From positions 207,465-271,464 of the forward strand of contig DYJD01000006.1 of the NCBI GenBank assembly GCA_020723325.1: 64,000 nucleotides of DNA. Direction: 5' to 3'. The notes beneath the pieces are model-generated. The model searched no databases. It worked only from the letters and a program-made list of their open reading frames with translations, and was not told where the DNA came from. Numbering within the stretch: position 1 is the first letter of the stretch; every line of letters begins with the position of its first letter. Positions 1 to 9,653 of the stretch are shown piece after piece. Origin of the DNA: Desulfosudis oleivorans. GTDB lineage: Bacteria; Desulfobacterota; Desulfobacteria; Desulfobacterales; SURF-7. Made by a program: the position numbers and the translations under genes.

Positions 1-1
1 C

Positions 2-523
2 TATATTCTCGCACCTGTGAATTTGAAAGTGGGGGATGCGATCATGTCCGGCCCCGCGGCGGACATCAAGCCCGGTAATGCATTACCCCTCAGCAACATT
101 CCCCTGGGCACCCAGATTCATAATATTGAACTCAAACTCGGCAAGGGCGGGCAGATTGTCCGCAGTGCCGGCGGATTTGCCCAGCTCATGGCCAAGGAAG
201 CACCCTATGCGCTGGTTAAATTGCCTTCCGGAGAAGTTCGCAAAGTTCTGATGAAATGCATGGCCACCATCGGCCAGGTCGGCAATGTCATCCACGAAAA
301 CATTTCACTCGGCAAAGCCGGTAGAAAACGTTGGCTGGGCAAGCGTCCCAAAGTACGCGGGGTTGCCATGAACCCGGTGGATCATCCCATGGGCGGCGGC
401 GAAGGCCGGTCATCCGGCGGACGGCACCCATGCTCGCCATGGGGTATGCCGACAAAAGGATATCGCACGCGGAAGAATAAAACCACCGACCGGTTCATCG
501 TTAAACGGCGGACAAAGAAATAA
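2..523 (+). CDS. rplB: 50S ribosomal protein L2, C-terminal part
   Basis: L2 organises 23S rRNA around the peptidyl-transferase centre and is needed for subunit joining. The window opens inside the gene: the frame is open from base 2 with no start, and the 173 visible residues are the C-terminal two thirds of a protein usually about 275 residues long. The family hallmarks are clear, including the block [19 protein letters not shown] and the C-terminal [16 protein letters not shown] segment, which carries the conserved His near the peptidyl-transferase centre. It ends in a basic tail (VKRRTKK). rpsS follows after 51 bases, as in the classical S10 operon order. An internal GTG at 17 could be mistaken for the start but lies within conserved L2 sequence. 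Confidence 0.97.
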   Translation, partial: YILAPVNLKVGDAIMSGPAADIKPGNALPLSNIPLGTQIHNIELKLGKGGQIVRSAGGFAQLMAKEAPYALVKLPSGEVRKVLMKCMATIGQVGNVIHENISLGKAGRKRWLGKRPKVRGVAMNPVDHPMGGGEGRSSGGRHPCSPWGMPTKGYRTRKNKTTDRFIVKRRTKK

Positions 524-574
524 GCCATCAATGCCGTTGATTTGTACGGGTGGAAAGGAATTACAGGAGAGAAA

Positions 575-853
575 ATGCCAAGGTCATTGAAGAAAGGTCC
601 CTTTGTCGAGGCCAAGCTGGTTAAAAAAGTAACGACAGCCCAGGAAACCAGAAGCCACCAGGTCATTAAAACCTGGTCACGGCGCTCCACCATCATTCCG
701 GAAATGGTCGGCCTTACACTGGCCGTGCATAATGGAAAAAAGTTCATGCCGGTTTTTGTAACCGAAAACATGGTCGGGCACAAGCTGGGGGAATTTTCAC
801 CGACACGAACATTCCATGGTCATGCCGGCGATAAAAAAACTAAAGGGAAGTGA
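575..853 (+). CDS. rpsS: 30S ribosomal protein S19
   Basis: S19 binds the 3' domain of 16S rRNA in the 30S head, next to S13. The 92-residue product has the usual length and the universal opening [10 protein letters not shown]. The ATG at 575 is preceded by an ACAGGAGA ribosome-binding site; a longer reading from TTG at 542 adds 11 residues unlike any S19 and is rejected. The motifs [11 protein letters not shown] and [11 protein letters not shown] are conserved family blocks. The tail is short and lysine-rich. Confidence 0.97.
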   Translation: MPRSLKKGPFVEAKLVKKVTTAQETRSHQVIKTWSRRSTIIPEMVGLTLAVHNGKKFMPVFVTENMVGHKLGEFSPTRTFHGHAGDKKTKGK

Positions 854-878
854 TTAAATTCAAAGGGAATGTCTGAAA

Positions 879-1217
879 ATGGAGACAAAAGCTGTTGCAA
901 AATACGTTCGCACCACTCCTCAAAAAGTGCGTATGATCATTGGGGCATTAAAAGGCAAACCAGTGCAGGCGGCCTTGAACAATCTAAGATTCATGCCGCA
1001 AAAGTCCGCCAAATTGGTTGAAAAAGTACTGCGCTCGGCCATTGCCAATGCAGATCACAATGCCAAATTGGACGTGGATGCGCTCATCGTTCGTAATGTC
1101 TTTGTCGATCAAGGCCCTGTTCTCAAACGATTCCGAGCCCGTGCGCGCGGACGGGGAGCCCGGATCCTGAAACGAACAAGCCATATTACCGTGATTGTGG
1201 CCGACGAAGCCAAATAA
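879..1217 (+). CDS. rplV: 50S ribosomal protein L22
   Basis: L22 lines the nascent-peptide exit tunnel with its extended beta hairpin. The 112-residue product matches the normal bacterial length and shows the family pattern: an N-terminal [13 protein letters not shown] segment and the hairpin region [20 protein letters not shown] close to the C-terminus, whose loop contacts the tunnel and is the site of macrolide-resistance changes in other species. It starts 25 bases after rpsS and is followed 19 bases later by rpsC. Confidence 0.97.
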   Translation: METKAVAKYVRTTPQKVRMIIGALKGKPVQAALNNLRFMPQKSAKLVEKVLRSAIANADHNAKLDVDALIVRNVFVDQGPVLKRFRARARGRGARILKRTSHITVIVADEAK

Positions 1218-1236
1218 CTATTAAGGAGGAAATACC

Positions 1237-1890
1237 TTGGGCCAGAAAGTTAATCCGATTGGAATGCGAGTCGGCATCGTAAAAACCTGGGAATCGCGCT
1301 GGTACGCCGACAAAAATTATGCTGATTTCATTCTGGAGGATGATAAGATCCGGAATTTTGTCAAAAAGAAATTGTTTCACGCAGGTATCTCCCGAATCGA
1401 GATCGAACGCTCGTCCAAGCATGTAAGGTTGCGGGTTTATACCGCCCGGCCCGGTATTGTGATCGGCAAAAAAGGCGCAGAAATAGAGGTTCTGAAAAAA
1501 GAATTGAGCAAGCTGACTTCCCAGGAAATTTTTATTGATATCCAGGAAGTACGCAAACCTGAAGTGGATGCCCAGTTGGTTGCCGAGAACGTTGCCAGCC
1601 AATTGGAACGCCGGATAGCCTTTCGTCGCGCCATGAAGCGCGGGGTCACCTCGGCCATGCGGTTCGGCGCCCAGGGTGTGAAAATTATTTGTTCAGGCCG
1701 CCTCGGCGGAGCTGAAATGGCGCGGACCGAATGGTACCGGGAAGGCCGCGTTCCCTTGCACACACTGCGCGCCGACATTGATTACGGGACAACCCAGGCC
1801 AGGACTACTTATGGTGTGATCGGCGTCAAGGTTTTCATTTTCAAAGGTGAAATCCTTAAGAAAGATCAGCTCGAAAGTCCAGCTGAATAA
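1237..1890 (+). CDS. rpsC: 30S ribosomal protein S3
   Basis: S3 sits at the mRNA entry site of the 30S subunit and takes part in mRNA unwinding. The 217-residue product begins [13 protein letters not shown] from a TTG start with an AAGGAGG site (ACTATTAAGGAGG) just upstream. The KH type-2 domain is recognisable from the GXXG-containing segment [18 protein letters not shown] at roughly residues 70-86, followed by the C-terminal S3 domain with [21 protein letters not shown]. The use of TTG recurs in rpsN, rpsE, rpsM and rpsD in this cluster. Confidence 0.97.
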   Translation: MGQKVNPIGMRVGIVKTWESRWYADKNYADFILEDDKIRNFVKKKLFHAGISRIEIERSSKHVRLRVYTARPGIVIGKKGAEIEVLKKELSKLTSQEIFIDIQEVRKPEVDAQLVAENVASQLERRIAFRRAMKRGVTSAMRFGAQGVKIICSGRLGGAEMARTEWYREGRVPLHTLRADIDYGTTQARTTYGVIGVKVFIFKGEILKKDQLESPAE

Positions 1891-1908
1891 GATACAGGAG
1901 AAGAGGAC

Positions 1909-2325
1909 ATGCTGAGTCCAAAGAAAGTAAAGTTCAGGAAACAACAACGCGGGCGCATGAAAGGCGCAGCCAACCGCGGCTCCACTCTGGTTTTTGGAGA
2001 ATTCGGTCTTCAAACCGTGGAATGCGGCATGATCACCGCCAAACAAATCGAGGCTGCCCGTATTGCCATGACCCGTCATGTAAAAAGGGGCGGGAAGATG
2101 TGGATCAAGATCTTTCCGGACAAGCCTTTTACCAAAAAACCGGCCGAAGTGCGCATGGGAAAAGGCAAGGGACCCACTGAAGGTTGGGGCGTGGTGGTCA
2201 GACCGGGCAAGATCCTTTATGAGATGGAAGGTGTCTCACGGGAGCTGGCAAAAGAGGCTTTCCGGCTTGCGGCCCATAAGTTGCCGGTTAAAACAAAATT
2301 CATCGAGAGGGGTGAGGCAAAATGA
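1909..2325 (+). CDS. rplP: 50S ribosomal protein L16
   Basis: L16 contacts the A-site tRNA elbow and helps 50S assembly. The 138-residue product opens [16 protein letters not shown], the canonical L16 start, and contains [20 protein letters not shown] with the conserved glycine-rich loop. ATG follows a CAGGAGA site. Its TGA overlaps the ATG of rpmC (ATGA), which indicates translational coupling of the two genes. Confidence 0.97.
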   Translation: MLSPKKVKFRKQQRGRMKGAANRGSTLVFGEFGLQTVECGMITAKQIEAARIAMTRHVKRGGKMWIKIFPDKPFTKKPAEVRMGKGKGPTEGWGVVVRPGKILYEMEGVSRELAKEAFRLAAHKLPVKTKFIERGEAK

Positions 2326-2516
2326 AAGCAAGTAAGATTCGGGAACTGGAACTCGATGAAATCAGGCAGCAATTGGCTTCCACCCGGGAAAGCCTGTTCA
2401 ATCTGCGCCTTCAGCACAAGACCGGTCAGCTTGAAAACTTAAGCATGCTGAAAAAAAGCCGGCGAGATATAGCGCGGATGGAAACCATTGCGCGCGAAAC
2501 AACTACTAAAAAATAA
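2322..2516 (+). CDS. rpmC: 50S ribosomal protein L29
   Basis: L29 is a small two-helix protein at the tunnel exit that forms part of the docking site for SRP and trigger factor together with L23. The 64-residue product has the typical pattern: MKASKIREL at the N-terminus, [12 protein letters not shown] in the middle and the [10 protein letters not shown] segment. The start overlaps the rplP stop by four bases, and AGAGGGGTGAGG inside rplP serves as the binding site. Confidence 0.95.
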   Translation: MKASKIRELELDEIRQQLASTRESLFNLRLQHKTGQLENLSMLKKSRRDIARMETIARETTTKK

Positions 2517-2538
2517 CCAGAGAAATTGCACAGCCGCC

Positions 2539-2802
2539 ATGAAAAAACGTGAAATGAAAAGGCAAGTAGTCGGTACGGTCGTGAGCGATAAAATGCAGAA
2601 GACCGTCGTGGTTCAGGTTGAAAGACTTGTAAAGCATCGCCTTTATAAGAAGTTCATTTACAAGCGAAACACTTTTTCCGCTCATGATGAAACCAATGAT
2701 TGCCATGTGGGCGATAAGGTTTTGATTACGGAATCAAGACCGTTGAGCAAGACAAAACGTTGGCGCGTCAGCAAAGTTGTGGAAAGAGCGGCTTCAATAT
2801 AA
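2539..2802 (+). CDS. rpsQ: 30S ribosomal protein S17
   Basis: S17 is an OB-fold primary assembly protein bound to the 5' domain of 16S rRNA. The 87-residue product starts at the ATG at 2539 (MKKREMKRQVVGTVVSD), 22 bases after rpmC. The longer in-frame reading from 2488 overlaps rpmC and adds 17 residues not found in the family, so it was not used. The conserved DKMQKTVVVQVERLVKH block and TRPLSKTKRW-like segment (ESRPLSKTKRWRV) support the call. The ribosome-binding site is weak (AGAGAA), so initiation may rely on coupling with rpmC. Confidence 0.95.
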   Translation: MKKREMKRQVVGTVVSDKMQKTVVVQVERLVKHRLYKKFIYKRNTFSAHDETNDCHVGDKVLITESRPLSKTKRWRVSKVVERAASI

Positions 2803-2814
2803 GGAAACAGGAAG

Positions 2815-3183
2815 ATGATTCAGGCAGAGACAAGATTGACGGTTGCGGACAATTCCGGCGCCAAAGAAGTGTACTGCATTAAAGTGCTCGGCGGGTCCCG
2901 TCGGCGGTATGCCAAAGTCGGTGATGTCATCGTGGTTTCGGTTAAAGAGGCAATTCCCAACGCCAAAGTCAAAAAAGGCGAGGTGCTGAAGGCGGTGGTC
3001 GTTCGAACGAAAAAAGAGTTGCGCCGTACGGACGGTTCTTTTATTCGCTTCGATGATAATTCGGCTGTTTTGCTCAATGCGAGTATGGAACCCATCGGGA
3101 CGCGCATTTTCGGGCCGGTTGCGCGAGAATTGCGTGCCAAAAAATACATGAAAATTATTTCATTGGCCCCGGAAGTTTTATAG
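2815..3183 (+). CDS. rplN: 50S ribosomal protein L14
   Basis: L14 lies at the subunit interface and contacts 16S rRNA through bridge B8. The 122-residue product has exactly the usual length and starts [19 protein letters not shown]. The signature region [20 protein letters not shown] and the C-terminal [23 protein letters not shown] are classical L14. A GGAAACAGGAAG site precedes the ATG by a few bases. Confidence 0.98.
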   Translation: MIQAETRLTVADNSGAKEVYCIKVLGGSRRRYAKVGDVIVVSVKEAIPNAKVKKGEVLKAVVVRTKKELRRTDGSFIRFDDNSAVLLNASMEPIGTRIFGPVARELRAKKYMKIISLAPEVL

Positions 3184-3215
3184 CATTCATAAGGGTCTCT
3201 GGGGAGAAGCGGCAA

Positions 3216-3545
3216 ATGATAAAAGATAATTGTTATATCAAAAAGAACGACAAGGTCAAAATCATCACCGGTAAAGATACGGGCAAAATCGGTAAGGTGC
3301 TGAAGGTCAACCGCAAGAAAAACCGGCTGCTGATCGAAAACATCAATATCATGAAAAAGCACAAAAAACCGGACATGCGCAATCGGCAGGGTGGCATTGT
3401 GGAGTTTGAAGCGCCCGTACATTGGTCCAATGTCATGGTGATGTGCAATCGCTGCGTGCGGCCTACGCGGATAAAATTCCAAATACTTGATGACGGCAAG
3501 AAAGTGCGTAAATGCCGTAAATGCAACGAGATACTAGATGCTTAA
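3216..3545 (+). CDS. rplX: 50S ribosomal protein L24
   Basis: L24 initiates assembly of the 50S subunit by binding the 5' end of 23S rRNA. The 109-residue product contains a KOW motif near the N-terminus ([20 protein letters not shown]), the conserved NIMKKHKKP segment, and a C-terminal half with four cysteines arranged as CNRC and CRKC. A zinc-ribbon-like C-terminus is found in many L24 proteins of this type. The gene ends in a TAA 41 bases before the rplE start. Confidence 0.96.
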   Translation: MIKDNCYIKKNDKVKIITGKDTGKIGKVLKVNRKKNRLLIENINIMKKHKKPDMRNRQGGIVEFEAPVHWSNVMVMCNRCVRPTRIKFQILDDGKKVRKCRKCNEILDA

Positions 3546-3586
3546 ATCGGAAGTATCCGCCCAGGATAGCGCTCCGGAGGAATAAG

Positions 3587-4126
3587 ATGTCACAGTTGAA
3601 ATCATATTACGAGGAAACAGTCGTACCGAGCTTGATGAAAACCTTTGCATACAAAAATGTGATGCAGGTGCCGAAGCTGGAGAAAGTCGTTTTGAATATG
3701 GGCTTAGGCGAAGCCATTCATAACATAAAAATCATGGATTCGGCGGTAGAGGAAATTAAAATCATTTCAGGACAGAAGCCGGTGATCCGGCGCGCTAAAA
3801 AATCCATTGCGGCTTTCAAACTCCGCGAAGGCATGCCTGTGGGCTGCATGGTCACCCTGCGCAAGAACCGCATGTACGATTTTTTAAACCGCCTGATGAA
3901 CATTGCCCTGCCGCGCGTCAGAGATTTCAAGGGGGTTTCCGGAAAAGCTTTTGACGGGCACGGCAATTACTCCCTCGGGATCAACGAGCAAATTATTTTT
4001 CCTGAAATCGAGTACGATAAGATCGATAAGATCAAAGGGCTTAATATTACAATCGTTACCAGCGCCAAAACGGATGCCGAAGGCAAGGAGCTGTTGAAGC
4101 AAATGGGCATGCCGTTTCGCAATTAA
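3587..4126 (+). CDS. rplE: 50S ribosomal protein L5
   Basis: L5 binds 5S rRNA and contacts the P-site tRNA. The 179-residue product has the family's standard length and starts [18 protein letters not shown] at the ATG at 3587, eight bases after a strong CCGGAGGA site. The in-frame upstream reading from 3521 overlaps rplX and adds 22 unconserved residues. Conserved blocks include [31 protein letters not shown] and the C-terminal [20 protein letters not shown]. Confidence 0.97.
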   Translation: MSQLKSYYEETVVPSLMKTFAYKNVMQVPKLEKVVLNMGLGEAIHNIKIMDSAVEEIKIISGQKPVIRRAKKSIAAFKLREGMPVGCMVTLRKNRMYDFLNRLMNIALPRVRDFKGVSGKAFDGHGNYSLGINEQIIFPEIEYDKIDKIKGLNITIVTSAKTDAEGKELLKQMGMPFRN

Positions 4127-4180
4127 AAGCGGACCGCGGGAATATTAAAAAAGCGTGGAAGGTCCGCAAGGAGGAACAAC

Positions 4181-4366
4181 TTGGCTAAACTATCGCTAAA
4201 AATCAAAGCTGCGCGCAAACCGAAATTCGACGTAAGGGCGTATAACCGCTGCCCCATGTGCGGCCGTCCGCGCGCCTTTATGCGCAAGTTCGGAATTTGC
4301 CGGATTTGCTTTCGGAACCTTGCTTCCAGCGGCAGGCTTCCGGGTGTAATTAAATCAAGCTGGTAA
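4181..4366 (+). CDS. rpsN: 30S ribosomal protein S14, zinc (C+) form
   Basis: S14 is a late-binding protein of the 30S head. The 61-residue length marks the short type-Z form. Its zinc ribbon is intact: CPMC at about residues 24-27 and CRIC at 39-42. It begins at a TTG with an AAGGAGG site (GCAAGGAGGAACAAC) directly upstream. The C-terminus [11 protein letters not shown] is the normal S14 ending. The zinc-dependent version here, with S4 and L36 also in their cysteine-containing forms, suggests the cell normally has adequate zinc; no cysteine-free paralogue lies in the window. Confidence 0.97.
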   Translation: MAKLSLKIKAARKPKFDVRAYNRCPMCGRPRAFMRKFGICRICFRNLASSGRLPGVIKSSW

Positions 4367-4427
4367 CAAACAATTGTCCGAAGAGACAAGTAAAATATCA
4401 TAATGATGCAGTGTAACGGAGAGAAAC

Positions 4428-4826
4428 ATGACGATTAGCGATCCAATTGCCGACATGCTGACCCGCATTCGTAATGCCGGAAAGGCCAAATTCAGCAGTG
4501 TCGATATTCCCGGCTCAAAAATCACGCTGGAAATCGCCAAGCTGTTAAAGGACCAGGGGTATATCAAGAATTATAAATTCGTTAAGGACAACAAGCAAGG
4601 CATCCTGAAAATCTACTTGAAATATGACGGCCAGAATGCCCATACCATCAGCGGATTAAAGCGTGTCAGCAAGCCCAGTATTCGCCGTTACGTGGGGGTC
4701 AGTGATATCAAGCCGGTATTGAATGGAATGGGCACAGCCATTCTGTCCACATCAAAAGGTATCATGACGGACAAGCAGGCGCGGGAGGCCAACGTCGGCG
4801 GGGAAATTCTTTGCCAAGTTTGGTAA
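4428..4826 (+). CDS. rpsH: 30S ribosomal protein S8
   Basis: S8 binds helix 21 of 16S rRNA and, in E. coli, represses its own spc operon by binding mRNA near rplE. The 132-residue product starts [18 protein letters not shown] after a GGAGAG site, the family's opening block, and ends GGEILCQVW, close to the usual G-E-I-L-C-x-V-W C-terminus. The [19 protein letters not shown] segment is the conserved RNA-binding part. Confidence 0.98.
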   Translation: MTISDPIADMLTRIRNAGKAKFSSVDIPGSKITLEIAKLLKDQGYIKNYKFVKDNKQGILKIYLKYDGQNAHTISGLKRVSKPSIRRYVGVSDIKPVLNGMGTAILSTSKGIMTDKQAREANVGGEILCQVW

Positions 4827-4863
4827 TAGCAGGAACAAAGCCTGGCAGAATGAGGAGCAAGCA

Positions 4864-5400
4864 ATGTCTCGAGTAGGCAAAAAGCCGGTTAAAATTCCGG
4901 TTAAAACCAAAATAGCATACAAGGATCGGGTGATCACCGCCCAGGGCGAAAAAGGCAAATTGACCCTTGGTATCCACCCGGCTGTAGATTTGAAAATCGA
5001 TGACCAGTCCATCCAGGTCACCATGGAAGTTGAGAACCGCAAAAACCGTGCTCTGCAGGGTCTGACACGTTCGTTGGTGGCCAATATCATCACTGGTGTC
5101 AGCCAGGGTTTTGAGCGCAAACTAGAGATCAGCGGTATCGGTTATCGCGCTGAAGTGCAGGGTAAAAATATACTTTTTAACCTGGGATATTCACATCCCA
5201 TCACATTCCCGCTGCCTGAAGGCGTCACCGCAACGGTAGATAAATCCACTATCCGTTTGGCTGGTATCGACAAGGAATTACTGGGCAGAACAGCCGCAAC
5301 CATCCGGGAGTTGCGGCCGCCGGAACCTTACAAAGGCAAAGGCGTTAAGTACGCCGAAGAGCATATTCAACGCAAAGCCGGAAAAACAGGAACCAAATAA
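4864..5400 (+). CDS. rplF: 50S ribosomal protein L6
   Basis: L6 lies near the factor-binding site of the 50S subunit. The 178-residue product has two repeated L6 domains, opens MSRVGKKPVKIPV, and carries the second-domain signature PEPYKGKGVKYAEEHIQRKAGKTG at the C-terminus (PEPYKGKGVKY). A TGAGGAGC site precedes the ATG by a few bases. The 64-base gap to rplR contains no gene. Confidence 0.98.
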   Translation: MSRVGKKPVKIPVKTKIAYKDRVITAQGEKGKLTLGIHPAVDLKIDDQSIQVTMEVENRKNRALQGLTRSLVANIITGVSQGFERKLEISGIGYRAEVQGKNILFNLGYSHPITFPLPEGVTATVDKSTIRLAGIDKELLGRTAATIRELRPPEPYKGKGVKYAEEHIQRKAGKTGTK

Positions 5401-5464
5401 AGTCGTTTTCAGGACCGGTCCAAGAAACCGTTCGCAGCGGCCGGTCCCATAAGGAAAAAGCAAG

Positions 5465-5833
5465 ATGGATTCAGCGATTAAGAGAAGACTGACGAGAATA
5501 AAGAAGAAGCAACGAGTGCGCAAGAAAGTCACCGGTACGCCCGAAAGACCGCGTTTATGCGTTTTTAGAAGTGCCAAGCATATGTACGCCCAAATCATCG
5601 ACGATGTTGCCGGTCATACCCTCGTTGCCGCCTCAACCTGCGAAAAAGAGGCGTTGGCAGGACAAAAATTCGACAGTAAAAAACTGGCCGCTGTTTTTGT
5701 CGGCAAGCTTGTCGCCGAGCGGGCCAAGGAAAAAGGCATTACCAAAGTTGTTTTTGACAGGAACGGTTATATTTACCACGGACGAATCAAAGCTGTATCT
5801 GACGGTGCCCGCGAAGCCGGTCTGATCTTTTAA
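5465..5833 (+). CDS. rplR: 50S ribosomal protein L18
   Basis: L18 binds 5S rRNA with L5 and L25 and mediates its attachment to 23S rRNA. The 122-residue product is of normal length. Family blocks are the basic N-terminus, [22 protein letters not shown], and the C-terminal [26 protein letters not shown] (for example [12 protein letters not shown]). ATG follows AAGGAAAAAGCAAG. Confidence 0.97.
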   Translation: MDSAIKRRLTRIKKKQRVRKKVTGTPERPRLCVFRSAKHMYAQIIDDVAGHTLVAASTCEKEALAGQKFDSKKLAAVFVGKLVAERAKEKGITKVVFDRNGYIYHGRIKAVSDGAREAGLIF

Positions 5834-5866
5834 GGCGCGGACGGCAATATTTAAGGAGGGAGTCCC

Positions 5867-6364
5867 TTGTTTAAGCAGGAAAAAGACGAGAGCCAATTAA
5901 TCGATAAAGTAGTTTATATCAATCGTGTTGCCAAGGTTGTTAAGGGCGGCCGGCGCTTCAGTTTCAGCGCGATTGTTGTGGTGGGAGACGGTGAAGGGCG
6001 CGTGGGCTACGGCCTCGGTAAGGCCGGAGAAGTTCCGGAAGCCATTCGGAAAGGCGTTGAAAATGCCAAGAAGGAAATGGTCAATATTCCTATTGTGAAT
6101 GGCACGATCCCCTATGAGATTGTTGGTAAATTCGGAGCCGGAAGGGTCTTGCTGAAACCGGCCGGACCAGGGACGGGGGTAATTGCCGGTGGAGCGGTGC
6201 GGGCTGTGCTGGAAGCCGTGGGTATTCAAAATATTTTGACAAAATGCATGGGAACAAGTAATCCGCACAATGTCGTCAAAGCCACCATTGCCGGTTTGAG
6301 CCGCTTGCAAAGCAAGTCCCAGGTGGCGGCAAGACGGGGCCTTGCAGTGCAGGATCTGGCATAG
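5867..6364 (+). CDS. rpsE: 30S ribosomal protein S5
   Basis: S5 contributes to decoding accuracy and mRNA helicase activity at the entry tunnel. The 165-residue product contains the double-stranded RNA-binding N-terminal domain ([20 protein letters not shown]) and the C-terminal S5 domain ([35 protein letters not shown]). The start is a TTG at 5867 placed after TAAGGAGGGAG, one of the strongest binding sites in the cluster. Confidence 0.97.
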   Translation: MFKQEKDESQLIDKVVYINRVAKVVKGGRRFSFSAIVVVGDGEGRVGYGLGKAGEVPEAIRKGVENAKKEMVNIPIVNGTIPYEIVGKFGAGRVLLKPAGPGTGVIAGGAVRAVLEAVGIQNILTKCMGTSNPHNVVKATIAGLSRLQSKSQVAARRGLAVQDLA

Positions 6365-6376
6365 AGAGAGGATGTT

Positions 6377-6571
6377 ATGGCTACAACCATCAGTGTCACG
6401 TTAATTAAAAGCAAAAGCGGCAGGCCACCAAAACATTCAAAAGTATTGCAGGGGATGGGACTGACCAAAATCAATAAAAGCATAATGCTTCAAGATACAC
6501 CGGCCAACCGAGGCATGGTTGACAAGGTGGCTCACCTTGTCAAAGTGGAGGTAAAGACAGATGAAACTTAA
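6377..6571 (+). CDS. rpmD: 50S ribosomal protein L30
   Basis: L30 is a small 50S protein with a ferredoxin-like fold. The 64-residue product starts MATTISVTLIKSKSGRPPKH and holds LQGMGLTKINKSIMLQDTPANRGMVDKV, the typical KxxRxTLxGLGLxKxxxxVxxxDTPxxRGM pattern in a slightly variant form. The start follows AGAGAGGATGTT. Its last 11 bases overlap the start of rplO, so the two are probably translationally coupled. Confidence 0.95.
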   Translation: MATTISVTLIKSKSGRPPKHSKVLQGMGLTKINKSIMLQDTPANRGMVDKVAHLVKVEVKTDET

Positions 6572-7001
6572 TGATTTGGCGCCGGCCCCGAAATCCACCA
6601 AAAACCGCAAACGGTTAGGCCGTGGGGTGGGTTCTGGTCAGGGAAAAACCGCCGGCCGCGGTTATAAAGGGCACAAGGCCCGTTCCGGCGGCACCACAAA
6701 GCCGGGATTCGAAGGCGGCCAGATGCCCATTCAACGCCGTCTTCCCAAACGCGGTTTTACCAATATTTTCAAGAAAGAATATGCCATCATCAACCTGGAT
6801 GACTTACAGAAATTCGAGCAGAACAGTGTTGTTGACGAGGCCGTGCTGATCCGGGCCGGGATTGTAAAAGGAAAACGCGCAGGAGTTAAATTGCTTGGCG
6901 ATGGAGCAATCAATCAGGCTCTGACAATCAAAGTTCATAAAGCCAGCCGCTCTGCCCAGGCAAAGATTGAGGCAGCCGGTGGGAAAGTCGAGGTAATCTA
7001 A
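6561..7001 (+). CDS. rplO: 50S ribosomal protein L15
   Basis: L15 is a late assembly protein of the 50S subunit. The 146-residue product begins [22 protein letters not shown] and carries the glycine-rich arginine-rich N-terminal arm ([38 protein letters not shown]) that threads into rRNA. The C-terminal [13 protein letters not shown] is the normal ending. The start lies inside the 3' end of rpmD; AAAGTGGAGGTAAAGACAG supplies the binding site. secY starts two bases after the stop. Confidence 0.97.
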   Translation: MKLNDLAPAPKSTKNRKRLGRGVGSGQGKTAGRGYKGHKARSGGTTKPGFEGGQMPIQRRLPKRGFTNIFKKEYAIINLDDLQKFEQNSVVDEAVLIRAGIVKGKRAGVKLLGDGAINQALTIKVHKASRSAQAKIEAAGGKVEVI

Positions 7002-7003
7002 CG

Positions 7004-8302
7004 ATGATCGGCGGCGGATTCCAAAACATATTTAAAATACCGGAACTCAAGAATAAAATACTGATAACGCTCGCGCTGCTTGCTGTTTACCGTGTGGGAG
7101 TGCATGTCCCGACCCCTGGCATTGATTCAGCCGCGCTTTCGCGAATATTCAGCGCCCATAAAGGTGGTATTCTAGGAATGTTCAACATGTTTTCCGGCGG
7201 GGCGTTGGAGAATTTATCCGTATTTGCATTGGGAATCATGCCGTATATCACTGCCTCGATCATTTTGCAGTTAATGACCGTAGTTATACCCCATCTGGAA
7301 CGCCTTTCCAAGGAGGGAGAACACGGTCGGAAAAAAATTACTCAATATACCCGCTATGGCACGGTGGTGCTGAGCATCATTCAAGGATTCGGCATTAGTG
7401 TTGGCTTGGAACAGATGGGCGCTGTCCTGGATCCGGGCTGGGGCTTCCGGCTGATGACGTTGCTGACACTGACCTCCGGCACGGCCTTCATCATGTGGCT
7501 GGGGGAACAAATCACCGAGCGTGGGATAGGCAACGGAATTTCACTGATCATTTTTGCGGGGATTGTAGCACGTTTGCCCGAGGCTGTCGTGAATACTATC
7601 CGGTTGCTGTTTTCCAACGAGATGGGCATTTTCAGTGTAATCATTTTATTGCTTCTCATGGTTATGGTGATCGGTGTCATCATTTTTGTGGAGCAAGGTC
7701 AGCGCCGGATTCCGGTCCAATACGCCAAGAGGGTAGTCGGCCGGAAAATGTATGGAGGGCAAAGCACCCATCTACCGATAAAAATTAATTCCGCGGGAGT
7801 CATTCCGCCTATTTTCGCCTCTTCACTGATGATGTTCCCTGCCACGGTGGCGAACTTCATAAAAATCCCAAGCATAAAGGCTTTTGTTTCAGCAATTACG
7901 CCCGGGAGCTGGCTCTATGAGATCATGTATGTGGGTTTTATTTGTTTTTTCTGTTTTTTTTATACAGCGGTGACCTTCAAGTCTGACGATGTTGCCGAAA
8001 ACATGAAAAAATACGGTGGCTTTATTCCCGGAATTCGCCCGGGCAAATCAACTGCGGATTATATCGACAAAGTATTGACACGGATAACTGTCGGGGGGGC
8101 CATCTATATATCTGTGATTTGCGTTCTGCCCTCAATCCTAATCACCCGGTTTCATGTTCCGTTCTATTTTGGTGGGACAGCATTACTGATCGTGGTGGGC
8201 GTGGCCATTGATACCGTAGCACAAATGGAATCCCACATGTTGACCCGTAATTACGAGGGGTTTTTGAAAAAGGGCACGATCCGATCGAGAAGCGGGAGAT
8301 AA
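7004..8302 (+). CDS. secY: Protein translocase subunit SecY
   Basis: SecY is the channel-forming subunit of the SecYEG translocon in the inner membrane. The 432-residue product has the usual length and about ten hydrophobic segments. Signatures include [20 protein letters not shown] (the first SecY signature), [20 protein letters not shown] in a cytosolic loop, and [21 protein letters not shown] near the ribosome-binding loop before TM10. It starts at ATG two bases after rplO with GTCGAGGTAA upstream. In many relatives adk and map follow; here infA follows after 81 bases with neither gene present. Confidence 0.98.
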   Translation: MIGGGFQNIFKIPELKNKILITLALLAVYRVGVHVPTPGIDSAALSRIFSAHKGGILGMFNMFSGGALENLSVFALGIMPYITASIILQLMTVVIPHLERLSKEGEHGRKKITQYTRYGTVVLSIIQGFGISVGLEQMGAVLDPGWGFRLMTLLTLTSGTAFIMWLGEQITERGIGNGISLIIFAGIVARLPEAVVNTIRLLFSNEMGIFSVIILLLLMVMVIGVIIFVEQGQRRIPVQYAKRVVGRKMYGGQSTHLPIKINSAGVIPPIFASSLMMFPATVANFIKIPSIKAFVSAITPGSWLYEIMYVGFICFFCFFYTAVTFKSDDVAENMKKYGGFIPGIRPGKSTADYIDKVLTRITVGGAIYISVICVLPSILITRFHVPFYFGGTALLIVVGVAIDTVAQMESHMLTRNYEGFLKKGTIRSRSGR

Positions 8303-8383
8303 ACCGCTTAAAGGCGATTTAGGAACGACAGCAACGGGTAGCGCGGGAAAGATCCTGAAGACATGAAAGACGGAGACTGAAGA

Positions 8384-8602
8384 ATGGCCAAGGAGGAGGC
8401 GATCAAGGTGCAGGGCAAAGTTCTAGAAACTTTACCCAATGCAATGTTCAAGGTGGAGCTGGAAAACAAACACCAGGTGCTCGCTCATATTTCCGGAAAG
8501 ATGCGAATGCATTTTATTAAAATACTTCCAGGAGATACGGTTACGGTCGAACTTTCTCCGTACGATCTGACGCGCGGCAGAATTACGTACAGGGCAAAAT
8601 AG
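8384..8602 (+). CDS. infA: Translation initiation factor IF-1
   Basis: IF-1 is an S1-type OB-fold protein that blocks the 30S A site during initiation. The 72-residue product begins [22 protein letters not shown] and includes [20 protein letters not shown] and the ending [15 protein letters not shown], a near-textbook match to the family. The gap after secY (8303-8383) holds no gene. Downstream, a small hairpin (CCATCC/GGATGG at 8619-8636) lies before rpmJ. Confidence 0.98.
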   Translation: MAKEEAIKVQGKVLETLPNAMFKVELENKHQVLAHISGKMRMHFIKILPGDTVTVELSPYDLTRGRITYRAK

Positions 8603-8673
8603 GAGCAGTTTGTATAACCCATCCGATTCAGGATGGATTCGCGCATTGTGAAGCGGATGAGGAGAAAAAGAAT

Positions 8674-8787
8674 ATGAAAGTAAGAGCTTCAGTTAAAAGA
8701 ATTTGCAGCAAATGCAAAGTAGTACGCCGGAAAGGCGTCGTCAGAGTAATTTGCGAAAACAAACGCCATAAACAGCGGCAAGGATAG
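8674..8787 (+). CDS. rpmJ: 50S ribosomal protein L36, zinc form
   Basis: L36 is the smallest 50S protein. Translating from the ATG at 8674 gives 37 residues beginning [20 protein letters not shown] and ending RHKQRQG, the exact L36 length and pattern. Zinc ligands are C11, C14, C27 and H33, so this is the zinc-binding form. A GATGAGGAGAAAAAG site lies upstream. It is short enough to be missed by automated length cut-offs. Confidence 0.97.
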   Translation: MKVRASVKRICSKCKVVRRKGVVRVICENKRHKQRQG

Positions 8788-8801
8788 AGGAGGAAAAAGC
8801 T

Positions 8802-9182
8802 TTGGCTAGAATTTCAGGTGTAGATTTACCGAAGCGGAAACGGGTGGAAATCGGGCTGACCTACATTTACGGCATCGGCTTGAGTACTTCAAAAAATATT
8901 CTTGGAAGACTCAAAATTGATCCAAACACCAAGACAGATGAATTGTCAGAGTCAGAGATCAACGAAATCCGCAAACTGATCACCAACGAGTATAAAGTGG
9001 AAGGTGAACTCAGGACCGATCTGTCCATGAGCATCAAACGTTTGATGGATCTTGGTTGCTACCGTGGTCTGCGTCATCGCAAGGCACTGCCGGTAAGGGG
9101 ACAACGCACCAAAACCAACGCCCGGACCCGCAAAGGTCCAAGACGTTCGGCAGTGAAGAAAAAAGGTGCTGCAACCAAGTAA
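8802..9182 (+). CDS. rpsM: 30S ribosomal protein S13
   Basis: S13 sits in the 30S head, contacts the P-site tRNA and forms bridges to L5. The 126-residue product starts at a TTG ([20 protein letters not shown]) preceded by AGAGGAGGAAAA. The helix-two-turn-helix region [14 protein letters not shown] and the basic tail with [20 protein letters not shown] are typical. It starts 14 bases after rpmJ. Confidence 0.97.
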   Translation: MARISGVDLPKRKRVEIGLTYIYGIGLSTSKNILGRLKIDPNTKTDELSESEINEIRKLITNEYKVEGELRTDLSMSIKRLMDLGCYRGLRHRKALPVRGQRTKTNARTRKGPRRSAVKKKGAATK

Positions 9183-9208
9183 ATTACTAGGAGATAAGGG
9201 CGTAATCC

Positions 9209-9595
9209 ATGCCGAAAAAAACCCGTGTAAAGAAAAAAGTAAAAAAGAATATTGCCAATGGTGTTGTTCATATCCAATCAACATTTAACAATACCATCGT
9301 TACCATAACGGATCAGACCGGAAACGTAATTTCATGGTCCAGCTCCGGTGTACAGGGCTTTAAAGGGTCCAGAAAAAGCACGCCGTTTGCTGCGCAAGTA
9401 GCCGCCGAAGATGCTGCCCGGAAAGCCATGGAGCATGGCATGCGCAGTGTGGAGGTTTATGTAAAAGGTCCGGGCGCCGGACGCGAATCAGCCCTCAGAG
9501 CGCTCCAAGCAGTCGGCTTTAATTTGCTTATGATCAAGGATGTTACACCGATTCCACACAATGGATGCAGGCCGCCGAAGCGGCGCAGAGTATAA
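9209..9595 (+). CDS. rpsK: 30S ribosomal protein S11
   Basis: S11 forms part of the 30S platform near the mRNA exit. The 128-residue product has the family signature block [40 protein letters not shown] at the C-terminus (for example [17 protein letters not shown]) and the central [18 protein letters not shown] follows TAGGAGATAAGG. The 58-base gap to rpsD contains no gene. Confidence 0.98.
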   Translation: MPKKTRVKKKVKKNIANGVVHIQSTFNNTIVTITDQTGNVISWSSSGVQGFKGSRKSTPFAAQVAAEDAARKAMEHGMRSVEVYVKGPGAGRESALRALQAVGFNLLMIKDVTPIPHNGCRPPKRRRV

Positions 9596-9653
9596 ATATA
9601 TCATTTGCTAGCGTACTTATCATCGCTCATAGGCGATTCAAGGGAGGAAAAAC

